Of a stretch of DNA of 13,265 bases, positions 1-7,996 are shown piece after piece (the first letter of the stretch is position 1; each line of letters starts with the position of its first letter). The notes under the pieces were generated by a model. The model searched no databases, had not been told where the DNA came from, and saw only the letters and a program-made list of their open reading frames with translations. The position numbers were made by a program, and so were the translations under genes. Where the stretch lies: NCBI GenBank assembly GCA_937881145.1, contig CALGFL010000360.1:1-13265 (forward strand), in the 5' to 3' direction. The DNA comes from an uncultured Bordetella sp. GTDB taxonomy: Bacteria > Pseudomonadota > Gammaproteobacteria > Burkholderiales > Burkholderiaceae_B.

Positions 1-638
1 GCCTGTCGCTGTCGGGCGGCATACAGCAGTATTTCGTCGATCAGATGGTCGCGTTGCCGGGCGAGGTGACGCGCGAGCACCAGCACTCCGATCTTCTTGG
101 CGGCGCCAGCGCCGCGCTGACCGACACGCTGAGCACGGACCTGGGCGTGCAATACGACACCTACGGCAATCGCGTATCGCAGGCCTACACCAGCCTGCGC
201 TGGTCGCCGCAGCGCCTGACCACGATTGCATTGACCTACCGCTACCAGAATACCGCGCTGGTCAACCAGCAATATTTGCCCACGCCGCAGAACCAGATCA
301 GCCTGGGCGTGCAATGGCCGTTCAGCAAGCACTGGTACGGCGTAGGCCGCATCGACTATGCTCTGGGCCAGGAGGCTTCCGGCGGCAATTCGCGTTTCCC
401 GCAGGCGATGCTCGGCGTCGAATACAAGTCCGACTGCTGCTGGTCGGCGCGCGTGGTGTTCCAACGCTATGCCATCTCGAGTTCACAAGCCAATACCGCG
501 CTGTTCTTCCAGCTCGAACTCACGGGCCTGGGCTCGCTGGGCAGCGATCCCATGAGTTTGATCAATCGCAACATCCCGGGCTACCAACCCGTGACGCCGG
601 AACAGCAACCCGGCACCTCCTTTGAAAGGTACGAGTAA
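1..638 (+). CDS. lptD: LPS-assembly protein LptD, C-terminal part (5' end outside window)
   Basis: This is the 3' end of an open frame that enters the window; the first whole codon is at position 3 and the TAA stop at 636-638. About 211 residues remain, all from the outer-membrane beta-barrel end, with alternating short strands such as ISLGVQWPF and YGVGRIDYALG. A tandem Cys-Cys pair (codons 435-440, context KSDCCWSARV) matches the conserved paired cysteines near the C-terminus of LptD. In E. coli these form the disulfides to the N-terminal domain needed for a working translocon. LptD with LptE inserts lipopolysaccharide into the outer leaflet of the outer membrane. The stop codon overlaps the surA start (TAATG), and surA encodes a chaperone that LptD assembly needs, the classic lptD-surA order. 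The N-terminal OstA-like domain and signal peptide lie upstream and cannot be checked here. Confidence 0.95.
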   Translation, partial: LSLSGGIQQYFVDQMVALPGEVTREHQHSDLLGGASAALTDTLSTDLGVQYDTYGNRVSQAYTSLRWSPQRLTTIALTYRYQNTALVNQQYLPTPQNQISLGVQWPFSKHWYGVGRIDYALGQEASGGNSRFPQAMLGVEYKSDCCWSARVVFQRYAISSSQANTALFFQLELTGLGSLGSDPMSLINRNIPGYQPVTPEQQPGTSFERYE

Positions 639-2233
639 TGCGTAGATTGCCGCTGCGCAGCCGTGGGTACGGCTGCTTCCTGACGCTGACCCTGTGCATG
701 GCACTGGCTGCTTCGCCCGCGCACGCGCAAAACACCGCGCCCCACTCCACCACCGGCCACCATGCCAAGGCCCGGACGCAACCGGCCAGGAATGCCGCGG
801 CCAAGCCCGCCGCGCCGGCGGGCGAGCAGTTCGCCGACGGCATCGCCGCCGTGGTCGGCAAAGACGTCATCACCATGAGCGACCTGAACGCGGCCGTGCA
901 GCAGGCTTCGACCAGCCTGAAGCAGCAACGGATCCAGGCCCCGCCCATGGATGTCATGCAGCGCCAGGTGCTGAACCGGCTCATCATGGATCGCGTGATG
1001 GCGCAGGAGGCCAAGCGGCAAGGCATCTTGCTGACCGACGCGCAGGTCGACCAGGCCATCGCCATGATCGCCAGCCGCAACCATATTGCGGTTGCACAGA
1101 TGAAAGCGGAGATCATCAAGAGCGGCACCAGCTGGGACGAATACCGCAAGGCCATTCACGACGAACTTCTTTCCGACCGGCTGCGACAGCGCGTGGTCGA
1201 TGCCAAGATCTTCATTTCCGACAGCGAAATCGACGCCTTCCTGAAGGAGTACGCGCGCAGCGAAGCGGCGGCGCCCAAGCCCGCTCCGGCTGCCGCCGCT
1301 CCCGTCCCGGCGCAGGCGCGCGTCCAGCCTCAAGTCAAGATCGTGCCCAACGGAGCGGTCGAGTTGTCGGAAATCCTGGTCCACGTTCCCGAGGGGGCTT
1401 CGCCCGAGACGGTCGCGCGCGCGCGCCAGAAGGCCGACAGCCTGCTCGCGCGCATCCGCAAGGGAGCCGACTTCGCCAGCCTGGCCGCCGCCAATTCCGA
1501 CGGCCCCGATGCGCTGCATGGCGGCAAGCTGGGCGTGCGCCCGCTGGAAGGCTGGCCTGATCTGTTCGTGAACGCCATTCGCAACCTGATGCCCGGCCAG
1601 GTCACCGGCGTGCTGCGCGCCGGCAACGGTTTCCATATCGTCAAGGTCACGGCCCGCGCGATGGAGCGCGTCGCCGTGCCGGTGCAGCAGCAGCAGGCGC
1701 CTGCACCCAACGTCCAGCAGCTCGAGGCGATCCCGTCGGCCGCGGCCGGAACCGTGGAGATCACGCAAACGCACGCGCGCCACATCCTGATCAAGGTGTC
1801 GGCCGTCATGACCGATGCCGAGGCACGCCAGAAACTCGAAGAAATCCGCCAGCGCATCGTCTCGGGCCAGGCCAAGTTCGAGGACATGGCCCGCCAGTAC
1901 TCGCAGGACTCCACGGCATCGCAGGGCGGCGATCTGGGCTGGCTCAGCCCGGGCCAGACCGTTCCGGCCTTCGAGCAGGCCATGGACAAGCTCAAGCCCG
2001 GCGAGATCAGCGAACCCGTCGTCTCGCCCTTTGGCTGGCACCTGATCGAAGTGATCGCGCGCCGTCAGCACGACGCCACGGACGAGGTCCGCCGCAATCG
2101 CGCGCGCCAGATCCTGATGGAGCGCCAGGCCGGCCCGGCGTTCGAAGACTATATGGACCAGGTCCAGGCTCAGACTTTCATCGACAACCGCCTGGTCAAG
2201 GCCGAAGAGCTCAAGCAACGCTACCAGCAGTAA
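638..2233 (+). CDS. surA: Periplasmic chaperone / peptidyl-prolyl isomerase SurA
   Basis: SurA escorts unfolded outer-membrane proteins through the periplasm to the BAM complex. The 531-residue product has a signal peptide (basic start MRRLPLRSR, hydrophobic core about 12-27, likely cleavage after AHA at 30). A low-complexity stretch follows (31-62), then the SurA N-terminal helical domain (about 63-200, AVVGKDVITMSDL). Two parvulin domains come next at about 241-342 and 375-475. The second is the better match (HILIKVS, GGDLGWL, FGWHLIEV). A C-terminal helix closes the protein (about 480-530). It is about 100 residues longer than E. coli SurA (428), from the linker after the signal peptide, an Ala/Pro/Gln-rich insert at about 208-232 and a Gln-rich linker at 348-370. 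The ATG overlaps the lptD stop, and an AAAGG 9 nt upstream supports this start. It is probably co-transcribed with lptD and ksgA. Confidence 0.95.
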   Translation: MRRLPLRSRGYGCFLTLTLCMALAASPAHAQNTAPHSTTGHHAKARTQPARNAAAKPAAPAGEQFADGIAAVVGKDVITMSDLNAAVQQASTSLKQQRIQAPPMDVMQRQVLNRLIMDRVMAQEAKRQGILLTDAQVDQAIAMIASRNHIAVAQMKAEIIKSGTSWDEYRKAIHDELLSDRLRQRVVDAKIFISDSEIDAFLKEYARSEAAAPKPAPAAAAPVPAQARVQPQVKIVPNGAVELSEILVHVPEGASPETVARARQKADSLLARIRKGADFASLAAANSDGPDALHGGKLGVRPLEGWPDLFVNAIRNLMPGQVTGVLRAGNGFHIVKVTARAMERVAVPVQQQQAPAPNVQQLEAIPSAAAGTVEITQTHARHILIKVSAVMTDAEARQKLEEIRQRIVSGQAKFEDMARQYSQDSTASQGGDLGWLSPGQTVPAFEQAMDKLKPGEISEPVVSPFGWHLIEVIARRQHDATDEVRRNRARQILMERQAGPAFEDYMDQVQAQTFIDNRLVKAEELKQRYQQ

Positions 2234-2239
2234 AAAACC

Positions 2240-3031
2240 ATGGCCCAGCATCAGGCCCGCAAACGCTTCGGTCAGAATTTTCTGACCGACGAGAGCGTGG
2301 TGGACAGTATCGTGCGGGCCGTGGCGCCCGCCGCCGACGATCGCGTGGTCGAGATCGGTCCGGGCCTGTCCGCGCTGACCCGGCCGCTGCTCGATCGTCT
2401 CTCGCGCCTGACCGTGGTCGAGATCGACCGCGACCTCGCGGCGCGCCTGCGCAAGCAGTATCCGCCGGAGCAGCTCGAAGTTATCGAGGCCGATGCGCTC
2501 ACCGTCGACTTCGCCGCGTTCGGCCCGAACCTTCGCGTGGTCGGCAACCTGCCGTACAACATCTCCAGCCCGCTGCTTTTTCACCTGATGGCCTCGGCCG
2601 ATCAGGTGCGCGACCAGCATTTCATGCTGCAGCGTGAAGTCATAGACCGCATGGTGGCGCAGCCCGGGGGCGCGGACTACAGCCGCCTGTCGGTGATGCT
2701 GCAGTCGCGCTATCGCATGACCAAGCTGTTCGACGTTCCCCCCGAAGCTTTCGATCCGCCGCCCAAAGTCGTGTCGGCGGTGGTGCGCATGGCGCCGCTG
2801 GGCGCAGACCGCCCGCGGCCCCGCAGCGACGCGGCGTTCGAGCAAGTGGTGGCGCGGGCTTTCTCGCAGCGGCGCAAGATGCTGCGCCGGGTGCTCGACG
2901 ACTGGACCGCGCACATTCCCTGGGAAACCTTGAACATCGCGCCGACCGCGCGCGCCGAAGAGGTTTCCGTAGCCGGGTTCATCGGCATGGCCGATGCGCT
3001 GGTGGCTGCGGGCATGATCGCGGGCTCTTGA
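2240..3031 (+). CDS. ksgA: 16S rRNA (adenine1518-N6/adenine1519-N6)-dimethyltransferase KsgA/RsmA
   Basis: KsgA dimethylates two adjacent adenines in the 3'-terminal helix of 16S rRNA using S-adenosylmethionine and acts as a late 30S assembly checkpoint. The 263-residue product has the usual family length and opens with the conserved RKRFGQNFL (7-15). The SAM-binding motif VEIGPG is at 37-42, the acidic EIDRD at 61-65, and the catalytic NLPYNIS motif at 103-109. [13 protein letters not shown] (171-183) and FSQRRKMLR (208-216) complete the signature. The start lies only 6 nt after the surA stop with no good Shine-Dalgarno sequence, so translation coupled to surA is likely. The start fits because the family begins a few residues before [10 protein letters not shown] pdxA gene, present between surA and ksgA in many proteobacteria, is not here. 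The gene ends convergently with the hydrolase gene, 36 nt apart. Confidence 0.96.
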   Translation: MAQHQARKRFGQNFLTDESVVDSIVRAVAPAADDRVVEIGPGLSALTRPLLDRLSRLTVVEIDRDLAARLRKQYPPEQLEVIEADALTVDFAAFGPNLRVVGNLPYNISSPLLFHLMASADQVRDQHFMLQREVIDRMVAQPGGADYSRLSVMLQSRYRMTKLFDVPPEAFDPPPKVVSAVVRMAPLGADRPRPRSDAAFEQVVARAFSQRRKMLRRVLDDWTAHIPWETLNIAPTARAEEVSVAGFIGMADALVAAGMIAGS

Positions 3032-3067
3032 TCCGCATATCCCCAGCCCGCAGACGACGCATTCGCG

Positions 3068-3880
3068 TTAGCGCAGGCCTTCGATGAATTGCGCGAACAG
3101 CCGCGTCGTTTCTTCGGGCTGTTCCAGGCTCGGCAGATGAGCTGCGCCGGGTAGCATATGTCCCGTGGCGTTCGGCATGGCGGCAGCCATATGACGCGAG
3201 CGTTCCTGAATATGCGGGAAATCGTATTCCCCCCACAGCACGAGCGCGGGCATCTCGATTTCGCCTGCTCGACGGAACACGTCTTCATCGTCGAGATTGG
3301 CGCCAATCGGAGCGCGGCGTAGCGCGATGCCGTTCATGTCAAAGAACAGATTGCGGACCGCGCCCGCTACACGTCCTTCGGGCTGCAACGGCCCATCCAG
3401 CAGGATCCGCGCCTGAAGCGCATTGACGCGCTCCGTATCGCCCGCCTTCTGCGCCGACTCGCGCTGCGCCACCAAGGCTTCGATGGCGACCGCATAACGC
3501 GGGTTGGGGGCGCCGCGCACATTGGGCGCGACGAGGATCAGGGCGCTGACATACGAGGGATACCTGAGCGCCATGTCCAGCGCCACGCCGCCGCCTTGCG
3601 AGCAACCCACGAGCAAAGCAGGCAGGCCGTCCGCCACGGCATCCATCACGGTTTTCAGGTCTTGGACCGACGAGTAGTCTTCCTGCTCGGCCTGCGTCTC
3701 GCCGAAGCCGCGCCGATCATAGGCAATGATCTTGTTATGCGCGCTCAAGCCATCCCGCTGCGCGCGATACATGCGCCTGTCGCACACGCCGGCATGCAGC
3801 AAGACTACAGGCGCGCCGGAACCGACGACTTCCACTGCCAGCTTGGCCTGACCCGATGCAATGTGGTGAACGATACTCAT
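3068..3880 (-). CDS. Alpha/beta-hydrolase fold protein, substrate unknown
   Basis: This 270-residue cytoplasmic protein (no signal peptide) is an alpha/beta hydrolase of the type that includes enol-lactonases, esterases and C-C hydrolases. The oxyanion motif LLHAG lies at 27-31 and YDRRGFG at 54-60. The nucleophile elbow GCSQGG (92-97) gives Ser94, the likely acid is Asp220 in LWGEYD, and the likely histidine is His248 in GAAHLPSLEQP. A mobile cap probably occupies about 120-195. All triad residues are present, so an active enzyme is expected, but the sequence does not show the substrate. A GAGG lies 2 nt before the ATG, which is a short spacing. It runs in the same direction as the fds operon, 92 nt beyond fdsD, so it may have its own promoter or receive read-through. 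No link to formate metabolism is evident. Confidence 0.88.
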   Translation of the reverse strand: MSIVHHIASGQAKLAVEVVGSGAPVVLLHAGVCDRRMYRAQRDGLSAHNKIIAYDRRGFGETQAEQEDYSSVQDLKTVMDAVADGLPALLVGCSQGGGVALDMALRYPSYVSALILVAPNVRGAPNPRYAVAIEALVAQRESAQKAGDTERVNALQARILLDGPLQPEGRVAGAVRNLFFDMNGIALRRAPIGANLDDEDVFRRAGEIEMPALVLWGEYDFPHIQERSRHMAAAMPNATGHMLPGAAHLPSLEQPEETTRLFAQFIEGLR

Positions 3881-3972
3881 GACCTCGCACCCGGAATGAA
3901 TGGGATTGAGACCGTAGCTTATCCTCGTCGCGACGAACGCGTTAAGAACTCAACGCTCGCCTAAAAAAGCAA
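3881..3972 (-). promoter_or_regulatory. Gap between fdsD and the hydrolase gene; possible hydrolase promoter region with a 12-bp palindrome
   Basis: This 92-nt stretch separates the end of fdsD from the hydrolase start. It contains the perfect palindrome TCGTCGCGACGA (3925-3936). On the minus strand a weak -35/-10 pair (TTAACG, 16 nt, GATAAG; each matching 4 of 6 consensus bases) spans the palindrome. If that pair is real, the palindrome would sit between the promoter elements as an operator would. In GC-rich DNA a 12-bp palindrome can arise by chance, so the call is tentative. Confidence 0.25.
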
Positions 3973-4227
3973 TTAAGCCGCAGCGGCCGGCATCAATCTT
4001 TGCCGCTGCTTGATCAGCGTTTCCGTCACGAAAGGATGCAGCTGATTTTCCCCGCTGCGGCCTTCGGGATGCTCGGCCAGGAAGTCCAGCAGCTGGCGCC
4101 TCATGCGCGGCTCCCAGTTTTTCTGGATGTGATTGGCGATACCCTCGGCGGCTTCGGTCTTGTCGGGCATGGATTCGAAGAAATCGCCGATGCGATTGGC
4201 CGAACGGATCAGTGTGCGGATTTCCAT
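3973..4227 (-). CDS. fdsD: NAD-dependent formate dehydrogenase delta subunit FdsD
   Basis: This 84-residue protein matches the small FdsD family that closes fds operons. It starts MEIRTLIRSANRIGDFFE and continues with an aromatic/basic helix (HIQKNWEPRMRRQLLDFL, 33-50), the short linker AEHPEG and a C-terminal helix ending in an alanine tail. It has no cysteine clusters and no membrane segment. In the Cupriavidus and Rhodobacter systems the subunit is associated with the soluble formate dehydrogenase and its maturation, but its exact role is not well settled. It lies 18 nt after fdhD and is the last gene of the operon. No strong Shine-Dalgarno sequence is seen, so coupling to fdhD is likely. 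Identification rests on both sequence style and position. Confidence 0.92.
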   Translation of the reverse strand: MEIRTLIRSANRIGDFFESMPDKTEAAEGIANHIQKNWEPRMRRQLLDFLAEHPEGRSGENQLHPFVTETLIKQRQRLMPAAAA

Positions 4228-4245
4228 ACGAGTAGGTCCCGGTCG

Positions 4246-5085
4246 TCAGGCAAGCATGCGCTGCGGATGAGTGTAGATCGTGGCGTCGGCATCGCGCAGA
4301 AAGCCGAGCAGCGTGAGATTGGTTTGCCGCGCGACGCGCACCGCCAGGGCCGTGGGAGCAGAGACCGCCGCGAGAATGCCGACCCCCGCCGCCGCGGTCT
4401 TTTGCACCATCTCGAAACTGGCGCGGCTCGAAACCAGCATCATGCCTGCCGTTGCGTCCTGCCCGGCGCGAGCCAGCGCGCCGATAGTTTTGTCGAGTGC
4501 GTTGTGGCGGCCCACGTCCTCGCGCACCAAGGCAACGCGACCTTGCGCGTCGGCCCAGCCGGCCGCATGCGTAGCGCCGGTCAGGTCGTGCAGGGCCTGG
4601 CGCGCGCGCATGTCGCGCATGGCCTGCAGCACTGCGCCGATGTGCGCGACGGGGCCGTCGGCCACCGCCGGCACGGGGCGCAATACCTCGGGCAGAGTCT
4701 CCACGCCGCACAGGCCGCAGCCCGTGCGCCCGGCCATGGCGCGGCGCCGTTCGCGCAGGCGCATCGCACAGGCGCTGGAAATCTCCAGCGCCACGACGAT
4801 GCCGGCGTATTCATGGCGCAGGTCCATGCCGCGCACATCCGACACGCCGTCGACGATGCCTTCGGTGAGCGAGAACCCCAGCGCGAAATCTTCCAGATCG
4901 GCGGGCGTGGCCAGCATGGTGGCATGGCTGATGCCGTTGTATTCCAGCGCGACCGGAACTTCCTCGGCCACGCAGTCCTCCTGTTCGACTGCACCCAGGC
5001 GTGCGGCGCGCACGCGAACGACCTCCACCCGCGCATGGTCCGCGCGGGTGGAGGTTTCATCCAGATCGGGTATGTCGATCAGCAT
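4246..5085 (-). CDS. fdhD: Formate dehydrogenase accessory sulfurtransferase FdhD (FdsC)
   Basis: FdhD passes sulfur from a cysteine desulfurase to the molybdenum bis-guanine-dinucleotide cofactor before it is inserted into formate dehydrogenase; without it the enzyme is inactive. The 279-residue protein has the conserved acceptor motif GCGLCG with Cys123 and Cys126. It also has EEVPVALEYNG (41-51), DLEDFALGFSLTEGI (63-77), the nucleotide/cofactor-site motif REDVGRHNALDK (188-199), and SSRASFEMVQK (219-229). It corresponds to fdsC in the fdsGBACD nomenclature. It begins 12 nt after the fdsA stop and precedes fdsD by 18 nt. There is no clear Shine-Dalgarno sequence, so it probably depends on translational coupling. 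Its first 30 residues are acidic and variable, as is usual for the family. Confidence 0.96.
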   Translation of the reverse strand: MLIDIPDLDETSTRADHARVEVVRVRAARLGAVEQEDCVAEEVPVALEYNGISHATMLATPADLEDFALGFSLTEGIVDGVSDVRGMDLRHEYAGIVVALEISSACAMRLRERRRAMAGRTGCGLCGVETLPEVLRPVPAVADGPVAHIGAVLQAMRDMRARQALHDLTGATHAAGWADAQGRVALVREDVGRHNALDKTIGALARAGQDATAGMMLVSSRASFEMVQKTAAAGVGILAAVSAPTALAVRVARQTNLTLLGFLRDADATIYTHPQRMLA

Positions 5086-5097
5086 GGCGCTTCGGAC

Positions 5098-7968
5098 TTA
5101 TTTGGTCACCGGCGCTTCTTCGCGAATGCGATCGCGCAGCAACTGCTGCTGCGCGTCTTCGAAGCGCGTCCACTGGCGCTGCCATTCCGAAGGCTGCGTC
5201 ACGCGGGTCACCTGCACCGCCGTCACCTTGTATTCGGGGCAGTCGGTCGCCCAGTCGGCGTTGTCGGTCGTGACGACGTTGGCGCCCGATTGCGGGAAGT
5301 GGAAGGTGGTGTACACCACGCCCGGTTGCACGCGCTCGGTGAGAGTGGCGCGCAGCACCGTCTGTCCGGCCCGGCTGGAGATGTCCACCCAATCGCCTTC
5401 GCTCACGCCGCGATCCTCGGCGTCGTGCGGATGGATCTCGAGCACATCCTCGTGATGCCAGAGCACGTTGGCGGTGCGCCGCGTCTGCGCGCCCACGTTG
5501 TACTGCGACAGGATGCGCCCGGTCGTGAGCAGCAGCGGGAAACGGCGGGTGCTGCGCTCGTCCGTGGGCACATAGCGGGTGATCATGAAGCGTCCCTTGC
5601 CGCGCACGAACTCGTCGACGTGCATGATGGGCGTGCCGTCGGGCGCGGCGTCGTTGCAGGGCCATTGCAGGCTGCCCAGGCGATCGATCTTCTCGAACGA
5701 CACGCCGGCGAACGTGGGCGTAAGCCGAGCAATCTCGTCCATGATTTCGCCCGGATGCCGGTAGTTCATGGGGTAGCCCAGGGCGTTGGACAAGGCCACG
5801 GTGACTTCCCAATCGGCCATCCCGTTGCGCGGCTCCGTCACCTTGCGCACGCGCGAGATGCGGCGCTCGGCGTTGGTGAAGGTGCCGTCCTTTTCCAGGA
5901 AGGTCGAGCCGGGCAGGAAGACGTGGGCGTACTTGGCGGTCTCGGTGAGGAACAGGTCCTGCACCACGACGCATTCCATGGCCGACAGCGCCGCGGCCAC
6001 GTGCTGCGTGTCGGGGTCGGACTGGATGATGTCCTCGGCCTGGCAGTACAGCGCCTTGAAGCTGCCCGACACCGCCGCGTCGAACATATTGGGCAGGCGC
6101 AGTCCCGGTTCGGACTGCAGTGTCACGCCCCAGTCGGCCTCGAACTCGCCGCGCACCTTGTTGTCGGAAACATGCCGGTAGCCGGGCAGTTCGTGCGGGA
6201 ACGAACCCATGTCGCACGAACCTTGCACGTTGTTCTGGCCGCGCATCGGATTCACGCCCACGCCCTCGCGGCCGATGTTGCCGGTGGCCATGGCCAGGTT
6301 GGCGATGGCCATGACAGTGGTCGAGCCCTGGCTGTGCTCGGTCACGCCCAGGCCGTAATAGATCGAGCCGTTGCCGCCGGTGGCGTAGAGCCGCGCCGCG
6401 CCGCGGATGTCTTGCGCCGGCACGCCGGTGATGGGCTCCATCGCTTCGGGCGAATTCTCGGGGCGCGACACGAACTCGCGCCATTCGTTGAAAGACTTGG
6501 CTTCGCAGCGCTCGGCCACGAAGGCTTCGTTCACCAGGCCTTCGGTGACGATCACGTGCGCCATCGCCGACAGCAGCGCGGTATTGGTGCCGGGAAGCAG
6601 CGGCAGATGGTAGTCGGCCTTGACGTGCACTCCGTCGACCAGCTCGATGCGGCGCGGGTCGACCACGATGAGCTTGGCACCCTGGCGCAGGCGGCGCTTC
6701 ATGCGCGAGGCGAACACCGGATGGGCGCTGCTGGGGTTGGCTCCGATGAGAATCATCACGTCGGTGTGCATGACCGAGTCGAAGGTCTGCGTGCCGGCCG
6801 ACTCGCCCATGGTCTGCTTCAGGCCGTAGCCGGTGGGCGAATGGCAGACGCGCGCGCAAGTGTCGACGTTATTGTTGCCGAACGCGGCGCGCACCAGCTT
6901 CTGCACCAGCCAGGTCTCTTCATTGGTGCAGCGCGAGCTGGCGATGCCGCCCACCGAGTCGCGCCCGTACTTGTCCTGGATGCGGCGGAATTCGGACGCC
7001 GCGTGGCTGATCGCCGTCTCCCACGAGACCTCCTGCCAGGGATCGGTGATGCGCTTGCGGATCATGGGCTTGAGCACGCGATCTTTGTGCGTCGTATAGC
7101 CCCAGGCAAAGCGTCCCTTCACGCACGAGTGCCCGCGGTTGGCCTGGCCGTCTTTCCAGGGCACCATGCGCACCACTTCCTGGCCCTTCATCTCGGCCTT
7201 GAAGCCGCAACCCACGCCGCAATAGGCGCAGGTGGTCAGCACCGAATGCTCGGACTGGCCCATCATGATGACGGTCTTTTCCATCAGGGTCGACGTGGGG
7301 CAGGCCTGCACGCAGGCGCCGCAGGACACGCATTCGCTGTCCAGGAAAGACTGGCTCTGGCTGGCCGCCACGCGCGAATCGAAGCCCTTGCCCGAGATCG
7401 TCAGCGCGTAAGTGCCCTGCGTCTCTTCGCAGGCGCGCACGCAGCGGTTGCAGACGATGCACTTGGACGGGTCGTAGCTGAAGTAGGGGTTGGAATCGTC
7501 CGTGGCGTCCTGCAGGTGGTTGGCGCCCGCGTAGCCGTAGCGCACATTGCGCAGGCCCACCGCGCCGGCCATGTCCTGCAGCTCGCAGTCGCCGTTGGCC
7601 GGGCAGGTCAGGCAGTCCAGCGGGTGATCCGAGATGTACAGCTCCATCACGCCTACACGCAGATCGTGCAGCTTGGGCGTCTCGGTGCGCACCACCATGC
7701 CGTTCTCGGCGGGCGTGGTGCACGAGGCCGGATACCCGCGCCGGCCTTCGATCTCGACCAGGCACAGCCGGCATGAACCGAAGGCCTCCAGGCTGTCGGT
7801 GGCGCACAGCTTGGGAATGTTGATGCCGGCTTCGGCGGCGGCGCGCATCACCGACGTGCCTTCGGGCACCGAGATGGTCTGGCCGTCTATGGTCAGGGTG
7901 ACGAGTTGGGCGGACGTGCGCACCGGGGTGCCCAGGTCGCGGTCGCGCTTGACGACGGTTTCCAGCAT
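5098..7968 (-). CDS. fdsA: NAD-dependent formate dehydrogenase, catalytic alpha subunit FdsA (Mo-bisMGD)
   Basis: FdsA oxidises formate to CO2 and passes electrons through iron-sulfur clusters to FdsB. The 956-residue protein is modular. An N-terminal [2Fe-2S] domain uses Cys55, 66, 69 and 83. A NuoG-like His/Cys cluster follows with His115 and Cys119, 122 and 128. A two-cluster ferredoxin domain has Cys170/173/176/180 and Cys213/216/219/223. The molybdopterin oxidoreductase domain opens with a [4Fe-4S] site at Cys247/250/254/282, and the C-terminal molydopterin dinucleotide-binding domain covers roughly 820-940. The active-site residue in ARVCHSPTG is Cys375 (codon TGC, not a selenocysteine TGA), followed by the conserved His376. 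There is no Tat signal, so the enzyme is cytoplasmic. AAGGAG lies 8 nt before the ATG. All expected ligands are present and the frame is intact, so the subunit should be functional. Confidence 0.97.
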   Translation of the reverse strand: MLETVVKRDRDLGTPVRTSAQLVTLTIDGQTISVPEGTSVMRAAAEAGINIPKLCATDSLEAFGSCRLCLVEIEGRRGYPASCTTPAENGMVVRTETPKLHDLRVGVMELYISDHPLDCLTCPANGDCELQDMAGAVGLRNVRYGYAGANHLQDATDDSNPYFSYDPSKCIVCNRCVRACEETQGTYALTISGKGFDSRVAASQSQSFLDSECVSCGACVQACPTSTLMEKTVIMMGQSEHSVLTTCAYCGVGCGFKAEMKGQEVVRMVPWKDGQANRGHSCVKGRFAWGYTTHKDRVLKPMIRKRITDPWQEVSWETAISHAASEFRRIQDKYGRDSVGGIASSRCTNEETWLVQKLVRAAFGNNNVDTCARVCHSPTGYGLKQTMGESAGTQTFDSVMHTDVMILIGANPSSAHPVFASRMKRRLRQGAKLIVVDPRRIELVDGVHVKADYHLPLLPGTNTALLSAMAHVIVTEGLVNEAFVAERCEAKSFNEWREFVSRPENSPEAMEPITGVPAQDIRGAARLYATGGNGSIYYGLGVTEHSQGSTTVMAIANLAMATGNIGREGVGVNPMRGQNNVQGSCDMGSFPHELPGYRHVSDNKVRGEFEADWGVTLQSEPGLRLPNMFDAAVSGSFKALYCQAEDIIQSDPDTQHVAAALSAMECVVVQDLFLTETAKYAHVFLPGSTFLEKDGTFTNAERRISRVRKVTEPRNGMADWEVTVALSNALGYPMNYRHPGEIMDEIARLTPTFAGVSFEKIDRLGSLQWPCNDAAPDGTPIMHVDEFVRGKGRFMITRYVPTDERSTRRFPLLLTTGRILSQYNVGAQTRRTANVLWHHEDVLEIHPHDAEDRGVSEGDWVDISSRAGQTVLRATLTERVQPGVVYTTFHFPQSGANVVTTDNADWATDCPEYKVTAVQVTRVTQPSEWQRQWTRFEDAQQQLLRDRIREEAPVTK

Positions 7969-7996
7969 GAGGATGTCTCCTTGCGTGCGCGCGTGT

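Noticed and set aside
581-2914. A 777-codon open frame antisense to surA and ksgA
   Set aside because: Shadow frame: composition is dominated by Arg, His, Leu, Ala and Asp, no motif is seen, and the sense genes are clear.
3032-3067. Terminator between convergent ksgA and hydrolase genes
   Set aside because: The 36-nt gap has no stem followed by a T-run on either strand.
3963-3987. Possible intrinsic terminator for the fds operon: GCCG/CGGC hairpin followed on the minus strand by six T
   Set aside because: The stem is only 4 bp and the T-run starts 8 nt beyond it, too weak and too far for a confident terminator; part of it is also fdsD coding sequence.
6844-6846. Possible selenocysteine at the formate dehydrogenase active site
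   Set aside because: The codon reads TGC (Cys375) and no in-frame TGA occurs, so this is the cysteine type of enzyme.
4000-7776. A 1258-codon open frame antisense to fdsA and fdhD
   Set aside because: It lies wholly over genes with complete motifs, has a His/Ala/Gly/Arg-rich composition typical of the complementary frame in GC-rich DNA, and shows no recognisable domain.
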